64,000 nucleotides of DNA, from NCBI RefSeq assembly GCF_024752355.1, contig NZ_JANTHZ010000005.1:186001-250000 (forward strand), in the 5' to 3' direction. This document shows, piece by piece, positions 37,973 through 46,820 of the stretch. The number at the start of each line of letters is the position of its first letter. Within the stretch, counting starts at the first letter, position 1. This stretch comes from Ancylobacter mangrovi. GTDB taxonomy: Bacteria; Pseudomonadota; Alphaproteobacteria; Rhizobiales; Xanthobacteraceae. The notes under the pieces were generated by a model. It saw nothing but the letters and a program-made list of their open reading frames with translations. It had not been told where the DNA came from and did no database searches. A program made the position numbers and the translations under genes.

Positions 37973-37986
37973 ATGTCTATACATAA
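37973..37986. promoter_or_regulatory. HutC operator in the hutI-hutF divergent promoter
   Basis: ATGTCTATACATAA lies 50 bases from the hutI start and 48 from the hutF start. It shares 13 consecutive bases with the site upstream of hutC. One central site in a 110-base divergent gap could repress both directions. Confidence 0.8.
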
Positions 37987-38033
37987 TCGCATCCAATTTG
38001 GCTTGTCCATAGCGTCGAGGGAGAGATGCCGCG

Positions 38034-39419
38034 ATGACCCACCTCTGGTTCGAGACCGCCCTCCTTCCCACCGGCTGGGCGTCGGACGTCGCCATCGACA
38101 TGGTGAGGGGACAGATAGCGGCCGTCACCCCCGGCACCGCGCCTTCGGCGGGTGACGAGCGCCACGCCCTCGCCCTGCCCGGCCTGCCCAATCTCCACAG
38201 CCATGCCTTCCAGCGCGCCTTCGCCGGCGGCACCGAGGTGCGCGGCCCCACCGGCGACAGCTTCTGGACCTGGCGCGAAGCCATGTATCGCGCGGTCGAC
38301 CGCATGGACCCGGAGGATGTCGAGGCCATCGCCGCGCAGGTTTATGTGGAGATGCTGGAGGCCGGCTACACCCGCGTCGGCGAATTCCATTATCTCCACC
38401 ACGACCGCGACGGCTCGGCCTATGCCGATATCGGCGAGCTCGCCCAGCGCATCGCGGCGGCGGCGCAGCAGACCGGCATCGCCCTCACCCTGCTGCCGGT
38501 GTTCTACGCCCATGGCGGCTTCGGGGCCCAGGCGCCCAATCACGGCCAGCGCCGCTTCATAAACGACGTCAACAGCTTCGGGCGGCTTATTGAATCGGCT
38601 CGGAAGGCAGCGGCGGCCCTGCCGGACGCCGTCGTCGGCATCGCGCCGCACAGCCTGCGCGCCGCGACCGCCGAGGAGATCGCCGCGATCCTGCCGCTGG
38701 CCGAGGGCGGTCCCGTCCACATCCATGTCGCCGAGCAGACCAAGGAAGTCGAGGACTGCATCGCCTGGTCCGGCCGCCGGCCGGTCGAGCACCTGCTCGA
38801 CAACGCCCCAGTCGACGGTCGCTGGTGCCTGATCCACGCCACCCACATGACCGGCGAGGAAACCCGCCGCATGGCGGCGAGCGGCGCGGTGGCGGGGCTG
38901 TGCCCGATCACCGAAGCCAATCTCGGCGACGGCATCTTCCCGGCGCCGGACTTCGTGGCCGCCGGCGGGCGGTACGGCGTCGGCTCCGATTCCAACGTGC
39001 TGATCGACGTCGCCGGCGAGCTACGCCTGCTGGAATATTCCCAGCGCCTCGCCCATCGCGCCCGCAACGTCCTTGCCATCAGCGAGGGCAAATCGACCGG
39101 CGGCGCGCTGTTCGCGGCGGCACTGGAGGGCGGCGCACAGGCGCTCGGGGCGCCGACCCCGGAGGCCCAGGCGCTCGGGACCCGCGCCGGGCTCGCCATC
39201 GGCGCGCCGGCGGACATCGTCACCCTCGACATCAACCACCCCGCCCTCGCCGGCCGCAAGGGCGCGGCGGCGCTCGACGCCTGGATCTTCGCGGCGGCGC
39301 GTCCGGCCGTTGACTGCGTCTGGCGGCGCGGCGACAAGCTGGTGGTGGGCGGTCGCCACCGCGCCCGCCTGCCGGTCGAGGCGCGCTTCCGCGCCGCGCT
39401 GGGCCGAATCGCGTCCTGA
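38034..39419 (+). CDS. hutF: Formimidoylglutamate deiminase
   Basis: A 461-residue amidohydrolase that converts N-formimino-L-glutamate to N-formyl-L-glutamate and ammonia. Metal ligands and family motifs include [44 protein letters not shown] and [20 protein letters not shown]. Its presence with HutG defines the five-step route, in contrast to HutG-type formiminoglutamase. RidA follows 12 bases downstream in the same direction. Confidence 0.95.
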   Translation: MTHLWFETALLPTGWASDVAIDMVRGQIAAVTPGTAPSAGDERHALALPGLPNLHSHAFQRAFAGGTEVRGPTGDSFWTWREAMYRAVDRMDPEDVEAIAAQVYVEMLEAGYTRVGEFHYLHHDRDGSAYADIGELAQRIAAAAQQTGIALTLLPVFYAHGGFGAQAPNHGQRRFINDVNSFGRLIESARKAAAALPDAVVGIAPHSLRAATAEEIAAILPLAEGGPVHIHVAEQTKEVEDCIAWSGRRPVEHLLDNAPVDGRWCLIHATHMTGEETRRMAASGAVAGLCPITEANLGDGIFPAPDFVAAGGRYGVGSDSNVLIDVAGELRLLEYSQRLAHRARNVLAISEGKSTGGALFAAALEGGAQALGAPTPEAQALGTRAGLAIGAPADIVTLDINHPALAGRKGAAALDAWIFAAARPAVDCVWRRGDKLVVGGRHRARLPVEARFRAALGRIAS

Positions 39420-39431
39420 TTGGAGAGATCG

Positions 39432-39824
39432 ATGGCGCCGCAGTTCTTCATGGTTCCCGGCGCCCCGACGCCGGTCGCCCCGTTCAGCCACGCCGTCGAG
39501 GCCGATGGCTGGGTCTTCGTCACCGGCCAGATGCCGACCTGGCCCGACGACGATTCCCGCCCCCTGCCCGAGGGTGTCGAGGCGCAGACCCGGCGGGTGA
39601 TGGACAATCTGGTGCTGGTGCTCGCCGGCATCGGCCTCGACCTCAGCCATGTCGTGCAGGCGCGCATCTACCTCACCGAGTTCAAGCGCGACTACCCGGC
39701 GATGAACGCGGCCTATGCGTCCTATTTCCCGGCCGACCGGCGCCCGGCGCGCACCTGCATCGGCGTCACCGGCCTCGCGCGCGACGCGCTGGTCGAGATC
39801 GACTTCGTCGCCCGCCGGCCCTGA
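39432..39824 (+). CDS. RidA/YjgF-family protein
   Basis: A 130-residue protein of the Rid superfamily, which hydrolyses reactive enamine/imine intermediates. The signature regions are GWVFVTGQMPTW, QTRRVMDNLVLVLAGIG, VQARIYLTEFKRDYPAMN and the C-terminal CIGVTGLARDALVEIDFVA; an Arg in the ARTCIGV strand corresponds to the usual carboxylate-binding Arg. GGAG precedes the ATG at 39432 by 7 bases. Downstream position to hutF suggests co-transcription and a role with nitrogenous intermediates of histidine breakdown, but that is inference. Confidence 0.88.
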   Translation: MAPQFFMVPGAPTPVAPFSHAVEADGWVFVTGQMPTWPDDDSRPLPEGVEAQTRRVMDNLVLVLAGIGLDLSHVVQARIYLTEFKRDYPAMNAAYASYFPADRRPARTCIGVTGLARDALVEIDFVARRP

Positions 39825-39827
39825 GGC

Positions 39828-41987
39828 TCACTGCCGCGCCAGCGCGAGGAGACCCTCCAGCGTCGCGGCATCGCCGAGCGCGGCGGCCTTCTCGCGCGGG
39901 GCGAGGAGGCCGAGCGCCGTCTCCAGATCGCGCGCATCCTCCACCTTCGCCCGCGCCACCAGCCGCTCGGGCGCATAGTCGCCTGCCCGGCGCTCGCCGC
40001 CATCGGCGAGCATCGCGCGGTGGGCGGCGAGAAGCTCGGGGTCGTGCACCAGCCGCTCCACCGCTTCGCCGCTCTCCTGCTGGCTGTCGATCTCCTGCGC
40101 GAACTGCCAGGCGCGCGTGAGCACCTCGGGCGGGTGTGCCTCCTCCGGAATGGTCATGAGCCCGGCGAAGAGCCGGCGCACGCCGCCGGTCCACACCACC
40201 AGCGGCACGGCCAGCACCAGCCCGAGTACCACCGGCGTCATCCACAGGAACAGCGGCAGCGAGATCGCCAGCGCCGCCCCGCCCAGCAGCACGCCGAACA
40301 GCGTGTGCGGTGTGAAATGCTTCAGCGTCTCGGGCACGCTCACGCTGCCATCGTCGCGACGCTGCGGCTGCCAGCCGCCGTCCTGCCCGGCGAGGATGCC
40401 CATCACCGCCGCCGACTGCGCCAGCATCATCACCGGCGCGGCGAGGCCGGCGATCAGCGTCTCGCTCAGCAACCCCGCCAGCGCCCGCAGGCCGCCGCCG
40501 AAGCCGCGCCGCACCTCGCCATGGCGCAGCATCAGCAGGTAGCCGATGAGCTTGGGCGCCAGCAGCACCGACATGGTGCCGATGAACACCCAGGCGGCGC
40601 GGATCGGGTCCTGCGCCGGCCAGCTCGGGAAAAGCGAGAACTCGGACGGGAAATAGTCCGGCGGCACGAAGCGCGCCTGCAGGGCGGTGAGCAGGCCGGC
40701 GAGCAGCATGGCGAGCCACAGCGGCGCCGTCACATAGGAGCCGATACCGACCAGCATGTGCATCCGGCTGACCAGGTGCAGGCCGCGCGCCGGCAGCACC
40801 GCGGCGTGCTGGAGGTTGCCCTGGCACCAGCGCCGGTCGCGCACGGCGAGGTCGGTGAGCGAGGGCGGGCCCTCCTCGTAGGAGCCCTCCAGCCACGGCA
40901 CCATGTGCACGGCCCAGCCGCCGCGCCGGATCAGCGCCGCCTCGACGAAGTCGTGGCTGAGGATGTGCCCGCCGAACGGCTTGCGCCCGGTGAGGTGCGG
41001 CAGCCCGGCGCATCCGGCGAAGGCGCGGGTGCGGATGATGGCGTTATGGCCCCAGTAATTGCTCTCCGGCCCGTGCCACCAGGCGAGGCCGCGCGCGATC
41101 AGCGGGCCGTAGAGCCGGCCGGCGAACTGCTGCATCCGCGCGAACAGCGTGCGCCCGCCCACGATCACCGGCAGGGTCTGGATCAGCCCGACCTTCGGGT
41201 TGCTCTCCATGGCGGCGGCGATGCGTACCACGCAGTCGCCGCTCATCACGCTGTCGGCGTCGAGCACCAGCATGCACTCATAGGCGCCGCCGAAGCGGGT
41301 CACCCACTCGGCGATATTGCCGGCCTTGCGGTCGATGTTGCGGGCGCGGCGGCGGTAGAACAGGCGCTCGCCGCCGCCGGTGCGCTCGCGCAGCGCGAGG
41401 AATGCGGCTTCCTCCTCAACCCACACATCGGCATCGGTGGTGTCGCTGAGGATGAAGAAGTCGAACGCCTCGATCGCGCCCGTCGCCGCGATCGATTCAT
41501 AGGTCGCCTGCAGCCCGCCGAACACCCGCGCCGGCGCCTCGTTATAGGTCGGCATCAGGATCGCGGTCCGCTGCGCCAGCGCCGGCAGCGGCGCGGACGG
41601 GTCGATGCCGAGTTCGCCCGGGCGATGGCTCAGCATGGCGATCGCGCCGCCGAGCGCATTGGTGAAGGAAAAGCCGATCCAGGCGAACAGCACCACGAAC
41701 AGGCCGAGCACCGCCATTTCCAGCAGCGTCAGCCCGCCGACCTCCAGCACCTCGTACATCTCACAGGCCGCGAAGCCCGTCATCAGCGCCGCCCCGCCGA
41801 TGACGAAGAGCCGCCGGACGATCAGCGAACCGCGCAGTGCCGGCGGATGAAGCGCCTCCACCCTCTCGGCAAGCGACTGCTCGGGCATGTCGATCGGCGC
41901 CGGCGGGGGAAGCGCGGACGCGATGGAGGGCGGCAGGGCCGCGATCCCGCCGCCGGGTTCGGCGCGCATGGTCGCTACGCCGTCCAT
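39828..41987 (-). CDS. opgH: Glucans biosynthesis glucosyltransferase H
   Basis: A 719-residue inner-membrane family 2 glycosyltransferase that builds the beta-1,2-glucan backbone of osmoregulated periplasmic glucans. Two helices (about 58-80 and 88-112) precede the catalytic domain with ILMPTYNEAPARVFGG at about 143-158, LDADSVMSGD near 242-251 and the VRDRRWCQGNLQH (RxxRW) motif; several helices follow. It follows opgG with a 13-base overlap if ATG 41987 is used; ATG 41969 (five-base gap) is an alternative. The C-terminal tail is rich in Ala and Glu. Confidence 0.93.
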   Translation of the reverse strand: MDGVATMRAEPGGGIAALPPSIASALPPPAPIDMPEQSLAERVEALHPPALRGSLIVRRLFVIGGAALMTGFAACEMYEVLEVGGLTLLEMAVLGLFVVLFAWIGFSFTNALGGAIAMLSHRPGELGIDPSAPLPALAQRTAILMPTYNEAPARVFGGLQATYESIAATGAIEAFDFFILSDTTDADVWVEEEAAFLALRERTGGGERLFYRRRARNIDRKAGNIAEWVTRFGGAYECMLVLDADSVMSGDCVVRIAAAMESNPKVGLIQTLPVIVGGRTLFARMQQFAGRLYGPLIARGLAWWHGPESNYWGHNAIIRTRAFAGCAGLPHLTGRKPFGGHILSHDFVEAALIRRGGWAVHMVPWLEGSYEEGPPSLTDLAVRDRRWCQGNLQHAAVLPARGLHLVSRMHMLVGIGSYVTAPLWLAMLLAGLLTALQARFVPPDYFPSEFSLFPSWPAQDPIRAAWVFIGTMSVLLAPKLIGYLLMLRHGEVRRGFGGGLRALAGLLSETLIAGLAAPVMMLAQSAAVMGILAGQDGGWQPQRRDDGSVSVPETLKHFTPHTLFGVLLGGAALAISLPLFLWMTPVVLGLVLAVPLVVWTGGVRRLFAGLMTIPEEAHPPEVLTRAWQFAQEIDSQQESGEAVERLVHDPELLAAHRAMLADGGERRAGDYAPERLVARAKVEDARDLETALGLLAPREKAAALGDAATLEGLLALARQ

Positions 41988-43519
41988 CGATAGACCCAGG
42001 TCTCGGCCAGCTTCTCCTCGCCGCGCAGGAACTCGGCGCGCATCTCGGAAAGGTCGGCGCCCTGCGGCTCGAAATTGAACGAGATCCGCCACCCCTGAAT
42101 GTCGGGATTGGGCCGGAGCACTATGTCCGACACCTTGCCCTTGCTGGCCGTCACCGGTGCGGAGAGGCCTTCGGGCGAGAGCCCCTTCACCTTGTCGCCC
42201 ACCACGTCGAGCACGAACAGCCGGCGCTCGTCCGTGCCGCCCACGCGCGTGGCGCCGAAGCGGCCGATATCCGCCTTGTCGGGACCGTCCCAGCCCCAGT
42301 GCAGGCGGTAGGTGCTGTAATATTCGCGGCCCTTGCGCAGCGGCTCCTTCGGACGCCAGAAGGCAACGATGTTGTCGTGCACCTCCTCGGGCGTGGGGAT
42401 CTCGACCAGGATCACCGCGCCGTCCCCCCAATCGCCGATTGGTTCGACCCAGACGCTGGGGCGCTTCTCGTAGCGCGCCTCGAGGTCCTGATAGTCAAAG
42501 AAGGAGCGCTGGCGCTGCATCAGTCCGAAGCCGCGCATATTGGTGCTGGCGAAGGAGGAAATCTGCAGCCGCGAGGGGTTCGACAGCGGCCGCCACAGCC
42601 GCTCGCCGGTGCCGGTGAGGATGGAGAGCCCGTTGGCGTCGCACACCATGGGGCGGAAATCGTCGACGCCCTCGCGGTCGTTCGGGCCGAACATGAACAT
42701 GCTGGTCAGCGAGCCGATCCCGACCTGGTCGACATCGACCCGCGGGTAGAGCGTCATCTCCACCGTGATCAGCGTCGAGTCGCCGGGGCGGATGGTGAAG
42801 CGGTGCGCCGCCGCCGCGCTCGGGCTGTCGAGCAGCGCGTGCACGACCACCGAATCGACGCCCGGCTGCGGCTTCTCGATCCAGAACGCCTTGAAAATCG
42901 GGAATTCCTCGCCGCCGGAGTCGCCGGTCTTGATGGAGAGGCCGCGCGCCGAGGTGCCGTAGCCCTGCCCCTTGCCGATGGCGCGGAAATAGCTCGCGCC
43001 CTGGAACACCGCGACCTCGTCGAAATAGTCCGGCCGGTTGATCGGGCTGTGCAGCCGGAAGCCCGAGAAGCCGAGGTCGAGCTTCGGGTCGGGTGCCTTC
43101 AGCCCGTGCTCGAAGCGGAACATGTTGGGGTTGTAGGGGAGCAGTTGCGCCTTGCCGCCGTCGACGAGATGGATGTCGACCTTGTCGCGGAACAGGAAGC
43201 CGCGATGCAGGAGTTGCACCTGGAACTTCGAATCCTCGCCCCGCCACAGCGCCTGGTCGGCGTTGAAGCGGATGTTGCGGTAGTCGTCATAGCTGAGCTT
43301 GTCGAGCTCGGACGGCAGGCTGCGGTCGCTCGCGGCATAGGGCTGGGTGGCGAGTTCGCGGGCGAGCTGGCGCACGGTCTGGGCGTCGAACGGGCTTTCC
43401 TTGCCGGCCTTGCCGGCCTCCGCCTCGGCGGGCGCGATTCCCCCGGACATCAGCATGCCCGGCAACGCCGCCAATGCCGGCACCAGCGCGGCCCCGATCA
43501 ACACCTCCCGACGACGCAT
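41975..43519 (-). CDS. opgG: Glucan biosynthesis protein G (periplasmic)
   Basis: A 514-residue periplasmic protein required for glucan branching or release. The N-terminus MRRREVLIGAALVPALAALP looks like a Tat signal (twin Arg, then a hydrophobic stretch). The MdoG domain starts about residue 42 with FDAQTVRQLARELA and includes LDKLSYDDYRNIRF, GASYFRAIGKGQGYGTSARG and the C-terminal Ig-like segment. GAGG lies 6 bases before ATG 43519; an upstream ATG at 43540 has no ribosome site. It is co-transcribed with opgH. Confidence 0.93.
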   Translation of the reverse strand: MRRREVLIGAALVPALAALPGMLMSGGIAPAEAEAGKAGKESPFDAQTVRQLARELATQPYAASDRSLPSELDKLSYDDYRNIRFNADQALWRGEDSKFQVQLLHRGFLFRDKVDIHLVDGGKAQLLPYNPNMFRFEHGLKAPDPKLDLGFSGFRLHSPINRPDYFDEVAVFQGASYFRAIGKGQGYGTSARGLSIKTGDSGGEEFPIFKAFWIEKPQPGVDSVVVHALLDSPSAAAAHRFTIRPGDSTLITVEMTLYPRVDVDQVGIGSLTSMFMFGPNDREGVDDFRPMVCDANGLSILTGTGERLWRPLSNPSRLQISSFASTNMRGFGLMQRQRSFFDYQDLEARYEKRPSVWVEPIGDWGDGAVILVEIPTPEEVHDNIVAFWRPKEPLRKGREYYSTYRLHWGWDGPDKADIGRFGATRVGGTDERRLFVLDVVGDKVKGLSPEGLSAPVTASKGKVSDIVLRPNPDIQGWRISFNFEPQGADLSEMRAEFLRGEEKLAETWVYRWTA

Positions 43520-43648
43520 GCCCGACCTCGCTTTCCCCATCGTGCCGCGGATGCTGCGTCGCGGCACCGGAACAAGCGCTGAACGGGAATTCGGTTCCCG
43601 CGCGGTGGTATCGCGCGAGGGCGTGCGTAGAGGGGTCGGCGCCGGAAC

Positions 43649-43680
43649 AAAAAAACCCGCCGGCCACGAGGGCCGACGGG
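43649..43680 (-). terminator. Intrinsic terminator of the FAH/NitT operon
   Basis: On the minus strand, CCCGTCGGCC and GGCCGGCGGG form a 10-base stem with one G-U pair and a 5-base loop, followed by seven T residues. It lies 24 bases after the stop of the FAH gene at 43704 and before opgG, separating the two minus-strand operons. Confidence 0.9.
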
Positions 43681-43703
43681 TGGGCAGGCGGGAATCGGTC
43701 GGC

Positions 43704-44408
43704 TCAGACGACCTTGACGGTGAGCGTGGCGACGCCGTCGACGCCGCCTTCCATCACGTCGCCGCGCTGGATCGCGCCGACGCCGGCAGGCGTGCCGGAC
43801 ATGATGACGTCGCCGGGCTGCAGCTCGAACAGGCCGGAAAGGTAGGAGATCATCTCCGGCACCTTCCAGATCATCTGGTTGAGGTCGCCGATCTGGCGCT
43901 GCGTGCCGTTGACGTTCAGCCACAGCTTGCCCTGGTCGGGATGGCCGATCTTCGAGGCCGGGATCAGCGCCGAGCACGGGGCGGACGCCTCGAACGACTT
44001 GCCGACCTCCCACGGGCGGCCGAGCTTCTTGGCCTCGCCCTGCAGGTCGCGGCGGGTCATGTCGAGACCGACACCGTAACCCCACACATGCTCCATGGCC
44101 TTTTCGACCGGGATGTTGACGCCGCCCTTACCGAGCGCGACCAGCATCTCCATCTCGAAATGCACGTCGCTGGACTTGTCCGGATAGGGGAAGGTGCCGT
44201 TGGTGATGACGTTGTCGGGGTTCTTCTGGAAGAAGAAGGGCGGCTCCTTGTTGGGATCGTGGCCCATCTCGATCGCATGCTCGGCATAGTTGCGGCCGAC
44301 GCAGTAGATGCGGTGGATCGGGAACAGCTTGTCCGAATCCGCGACAGGCAGCGTCGGAATGCCGGGCGGCGTGATCACATAGGCGGAAGTGTCGATAGGC
44401 GCGTTCAT
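43704..44408 (-). CDS. Fumarylacetoacetate hydrolase (FAH) family protein
   Basis: A 234-residue FAH-fold enzyme. Conserved blocks are IYCVGRNYAEHAIEMG, PFFFQKNPDNVI, the metal-binding HFEMEMLVALGKGG, and GYGVGLDMTRRDLQGEAKK, ending with GDVIMSGTPAGVGAIQRGD. The family hydrolyses C-C bonds of acylpyruvates (for example fumarylpyruvate or maleylpyruvate) or decarboxylates oxo acids; size and motifs are nearest the short fumarylpyruvate-hydrolase type. Its ATG overlaps the permease stop (TGATG) and it ends the ABC importer operon, so it may act on the imported compound. Confidence 0.9.
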   Translation of the reverse strand: MNAPIDTSAYVITPPGIPTLPVADSDKLFPIHRIYCVGRNYAEHAIEMGHDPNKEPPFFFQKNPDNVITNGTFPYPDKSSDVHFEMEMLVALGKGGVNIPVEKAMEHVWGYGVGLDMTRRDLQGEAKKLGRPWEVGKSFEASAPCSALIPASKIGHPDQGKLWLNVNGTQRQIGDLNQMIWKVPEMISYLSGLFELQPGDVIMSGTPAGVGAIQRGDVMEGGVDGVATLTVKVV

Positions 44409-45160
44409 CAGCGTGCTCCAGCGTAATAGTCGACGCGTTTTTCAATGGATTCGATAAGGGCGGACAACGCCATGGCGACGATGAACAGGATGATCGTCAG
44501 CGCCCAGAAGTTGTCCATGTCGAAGTTGCGGGAATACATCTCGAACAGTGCGCCGTAGCCGATGATCGAGACCAGCAACTGGCCGATCACCACGCCCTTG
44601 ACGCCGCGGACGACGCCCAGCCGGATGCCGGCCAGGATCTCCGGCAGCGCCGCGAGCAGGATGATCTTGGTGTAGAGCTCGAAGGGCGAGGCCCCGTAGC
44701 TCTTCCCCATCTCAACGAGCGAGGGGGGCACGCTCTGAATGCCGGCGCGCGTGTCCAGCACGATGATCCACACGGCGAACAGGAACACGGTGACCACCAC
44801 CGTGGTGTCGCCCATGCCGAACAGGATCATCAGCACCGGCACCAGCGCCGAGAGCGGCGCGGAGACGAAGATGTTGACCCAGATGCCGAACAGTTCGTCC
44901 GCCGCCTTGAACCGGCCCATCAGCACGCCGAGCACGACGCCGGCGATGATGGCGAAGAACATGCCGATCAGGAAGCTGTTCAGCGTCGTCACCGCCGCCG
45001 ACTGCCAGCTCCCGGTCTGCACCAGGTGGAACGCCGCCACCAGCACCTCGGACAGCGGCGGGATGAGGAACATCACCCCGGAGCGTCCGACCACTTCCCA
45101 GATCACGCACCAGAAGACGAGCGAGGCCATCATCGGCACGCGGTAGCCAAAGAGTTTCAT
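44408..45160 (-). CDS. ABC transporter permease (NitT/TauT type), second permease
   Basis: A 250-residue inner-membrane permease with about six hydrophobic segments and the docking loop SVPPSLVEMGKSYGASPFEL. The start at 45160 follows GGAGGG and gives MKLFGYRVPMMASLVFW. It is clearly different in sequence from the other permease of the operon at 45980-46810, so the transporter probably has a heterodimeric membrane domain. It is 10 bases from the ATPase gene. Confidence 0.9.
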   Translation of the reverse strand: MKLFGYRVPMMASLVFWCVIWEVVGRSGVMFLIPPLSEVLVAAFHLVQTGSWQSAAVTTLNSFLIGMFFAIIAGVVLGVLMGRFKAADELFGIWVNIFVSAPLSALVPVLMILFGMGDTTVVVTVFLFAVWIIVLDTRAGIQSVPPSLVEMGKSYGASPFELYTKIILLAALPEILAGIRLGVVRGVKGVVIGQLLVSIIGYGALFEMYSRNFDMDNFWALTIILFIVAMALSALIESIEKRVDYYAGAR

Positions 45161-45170
45161 GGCTCCCTCC

Positions 45171-45977
45171 TCAGTCGACGTAGCGCTTGAGGCCCTGCCA
45201 GATCTCCTCGACCGTATCGAGATAGCCCTGGTCACGGCGGATGGCATCGGGACTTTCGTTGTGGTCGATGTCCGGCTCGATCACCTGCGCGATGCGCCCC
45301 GGCCGGCGGGAGAGGATGACGATGCGGTCCGAGCAGTAGACCGCCTCCTCGATCGAGTGGGTGACGAAGATGAAGGTCTTCTTCTCCAGCTCGACGAGGC
45401 GCAGCAGGTCTTCCTGGAACTTGCGGCGGTTCTGCTCGTCCACGGCCGAGAACGGCTCGTCGAGCAGCAGCACGTCCGCGTTCACCGCGAAGGCGCGGGC
45501 GAGGCCGACGCGCTGGCGCATGCCGCCGGAGAGCTCGTGCGGGTACTTGTTCTCGAAGCCGGTCAGGCCGACCTCGGCGATGTACTTGCGGGCGATCGAC
45601 TGGCGCTCGTCCTTGCCCATGCCCTTCAGCTCGAGGCCGAAGGCGACGTTGCGCATCACCGTCGCCCACGGCATCAGCGCGAAGTCCTGGAACACGAAGG
45701 CGCGCTCCGGGCCCGGGCCGGTGACGACCTTGCCGTTGACCCGGATCTCGCCGGAAGTCGCGGGGATCAGGCCGGCGATGATCTTGAGCAGCGTGGTCTT
45801 GCCGCAGCCGGAGGGACCGAGCAGCGTCGTCAGCTTGCCGACCGGGAAGTCGAGGTCGATCGAGCGCAGCGCCTCGACGTCGTTGTACATCTTGCACACG
45901 CCGCGCACCTCGACGGCGACGTCGGCGCCGGAAGGCTGGGAGGCGGCTGCGGTGGCCTGGGCCGTGATATTCCGCAT
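45171..45977 (-). CDS. ABC transporter ATP-binding protein (NitT/TauT type)
   Basis: A 268-residue ATPase. Walker A is GPSGCGKTT, the signature LSGGMRQR, Walker B VLLLDEPFSAVDEQ, and the H-loop VTHSIEEAV. The segment FQDFALMPWATVMRNVAFGL is typical of SsuB/TauB-like proteins. It lies between the two permease genes, only two bases after the first, so all are co-expressed. No C-terminal regulatory domain. Confidence 0.93.
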   Translation of the reverse strand: MRNITAQATAAASQPSGADVAVEVRGVCKMYNDVEALRSIDLDFPVGKLTTLLGPSGCGKTTLLKIIAGLIPATSGEIRVNGKVVTGPGPERAFVFQDFALMPWATVMRNVAFGLELKGMGKDERQSIARKYIAEVGLTGFENKYPHELSGGMRQRVGLARAFAVNADVLLLDEPFSAVDEQNRRKFQEDLLRLVELEKKTFIFVTHSIEEAVYCSDRIVILSRRPGRIAQVIEPDIDHNESPDAIRRDQGYLDTVEEIWQGLKRYVD

Positions 45978-45979
45978 GG

Positions 45980-46810
45980 TCAGGACCTTCTCTTCTCGGG
46001 GCGCAGCACGCGAAGCTCGAAAGCCTCAAGCGCGGCCAGCGTCAGGGTCGACACCAGGATGATGGAGACGACGGCGGCGTACATCTCGGGATAGTCCGCC
46101 ACCGAGCGGTGATAGGTGATGAGGTCGCCGATGCCGGTCGGGGTGATCAGCAGCTCGGCGAGGATCACGCCGATGAAGCCGGCGGCGAGGCCGAGGCGCA
46201 GGCCGGCGAAGATGACCGGGCTGGCATCGGGGATGATGATCTTGGTGATGCGCTGCCACCAGGTGCCCTGGAACGAGTAGCACATGGCCACCAGCGAGGG
46301 ATTGGCGTTGCGCACCGCCTTGTAGCCGTTGAGCGCGATCACCGGCAGGGCGAGCATGATCACCGCCAGCGTCTTCGACAGCAGGCCGATGCCGTAGACG
46401 AAGGTGATGAGCGGGATCAGCGCCGCCATCGGCGCCGCCTGCAGCACCACGAACACCGGGGCGATCAGCCACTCGGAGAAGCGCGACAGCCCCATGACGA
46501 TGCCGAGCGTCACGCCGAGAATGGCGGAGATGGCCACGCCGATGACGAGCGGCTGCAGCGTCTGCCCGTAGGCGGCGATGAGCGAGCCATCGAGCAGCAT
46601 CTCGATGAAGGCGCGCAGCGTCTCGAGGAAGGTCGGGAAGGCGAAGCTGATAGGGATACGGCCGGCGATCTCCCAGGCCAGGCAGAAAAGACCGATCGAC
46701 ACGATGCGGAAGATCGATGCGCGATGCCGTGCCAGCCTCTGCCGCAGCGGCGAGGCCTCGGGCGGGTGGACGGCTCGCGAGGAGCCGTCCAGATGTGCGG
46801 GAGCCACCAT
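45980..46810 (-). CDS. ABC transporter permease (NitT/TauT type), first permease
   Basis: A 276-residue inner-membrane permease. After a hydrophilic N-terminus of about 35 residues come roughly six helices and the docking loop NANPSLVAMCYSFQGTWWQR. The start at 46810 follows GGAG and lies 10 bases after the binding-protein stop; a longer frame would overlap that gene. The start is therefore fairly secure. Confidence 0.9.
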   Translation of the reverse strand: MVAPAHLDGSSRAVHPPEASPLRQRLARHRASIFRIVSIGLFCLAWEIAGRIPISFAFPTFLETLRAFIEMLLDGSLIAAYGQTLQPLVIGVAISAILGVTLGIVMGLSRFSEWLIAPVFVVLQAAPMAALIPLITFVYGIGLLSKTLAVIMLALPVIALNGYKAVRNANPSLVAMCYSFQGTWWQRITKIIIPDASPVIFAGLRLGLAAGFIGVILAELLITPTGIGDLITYHRSVADYPEMYAAVVSIILVSTLTLAALEAFELRVLRPEKRRS

Positions 46811-46820
46811 CCGCTCCGCC

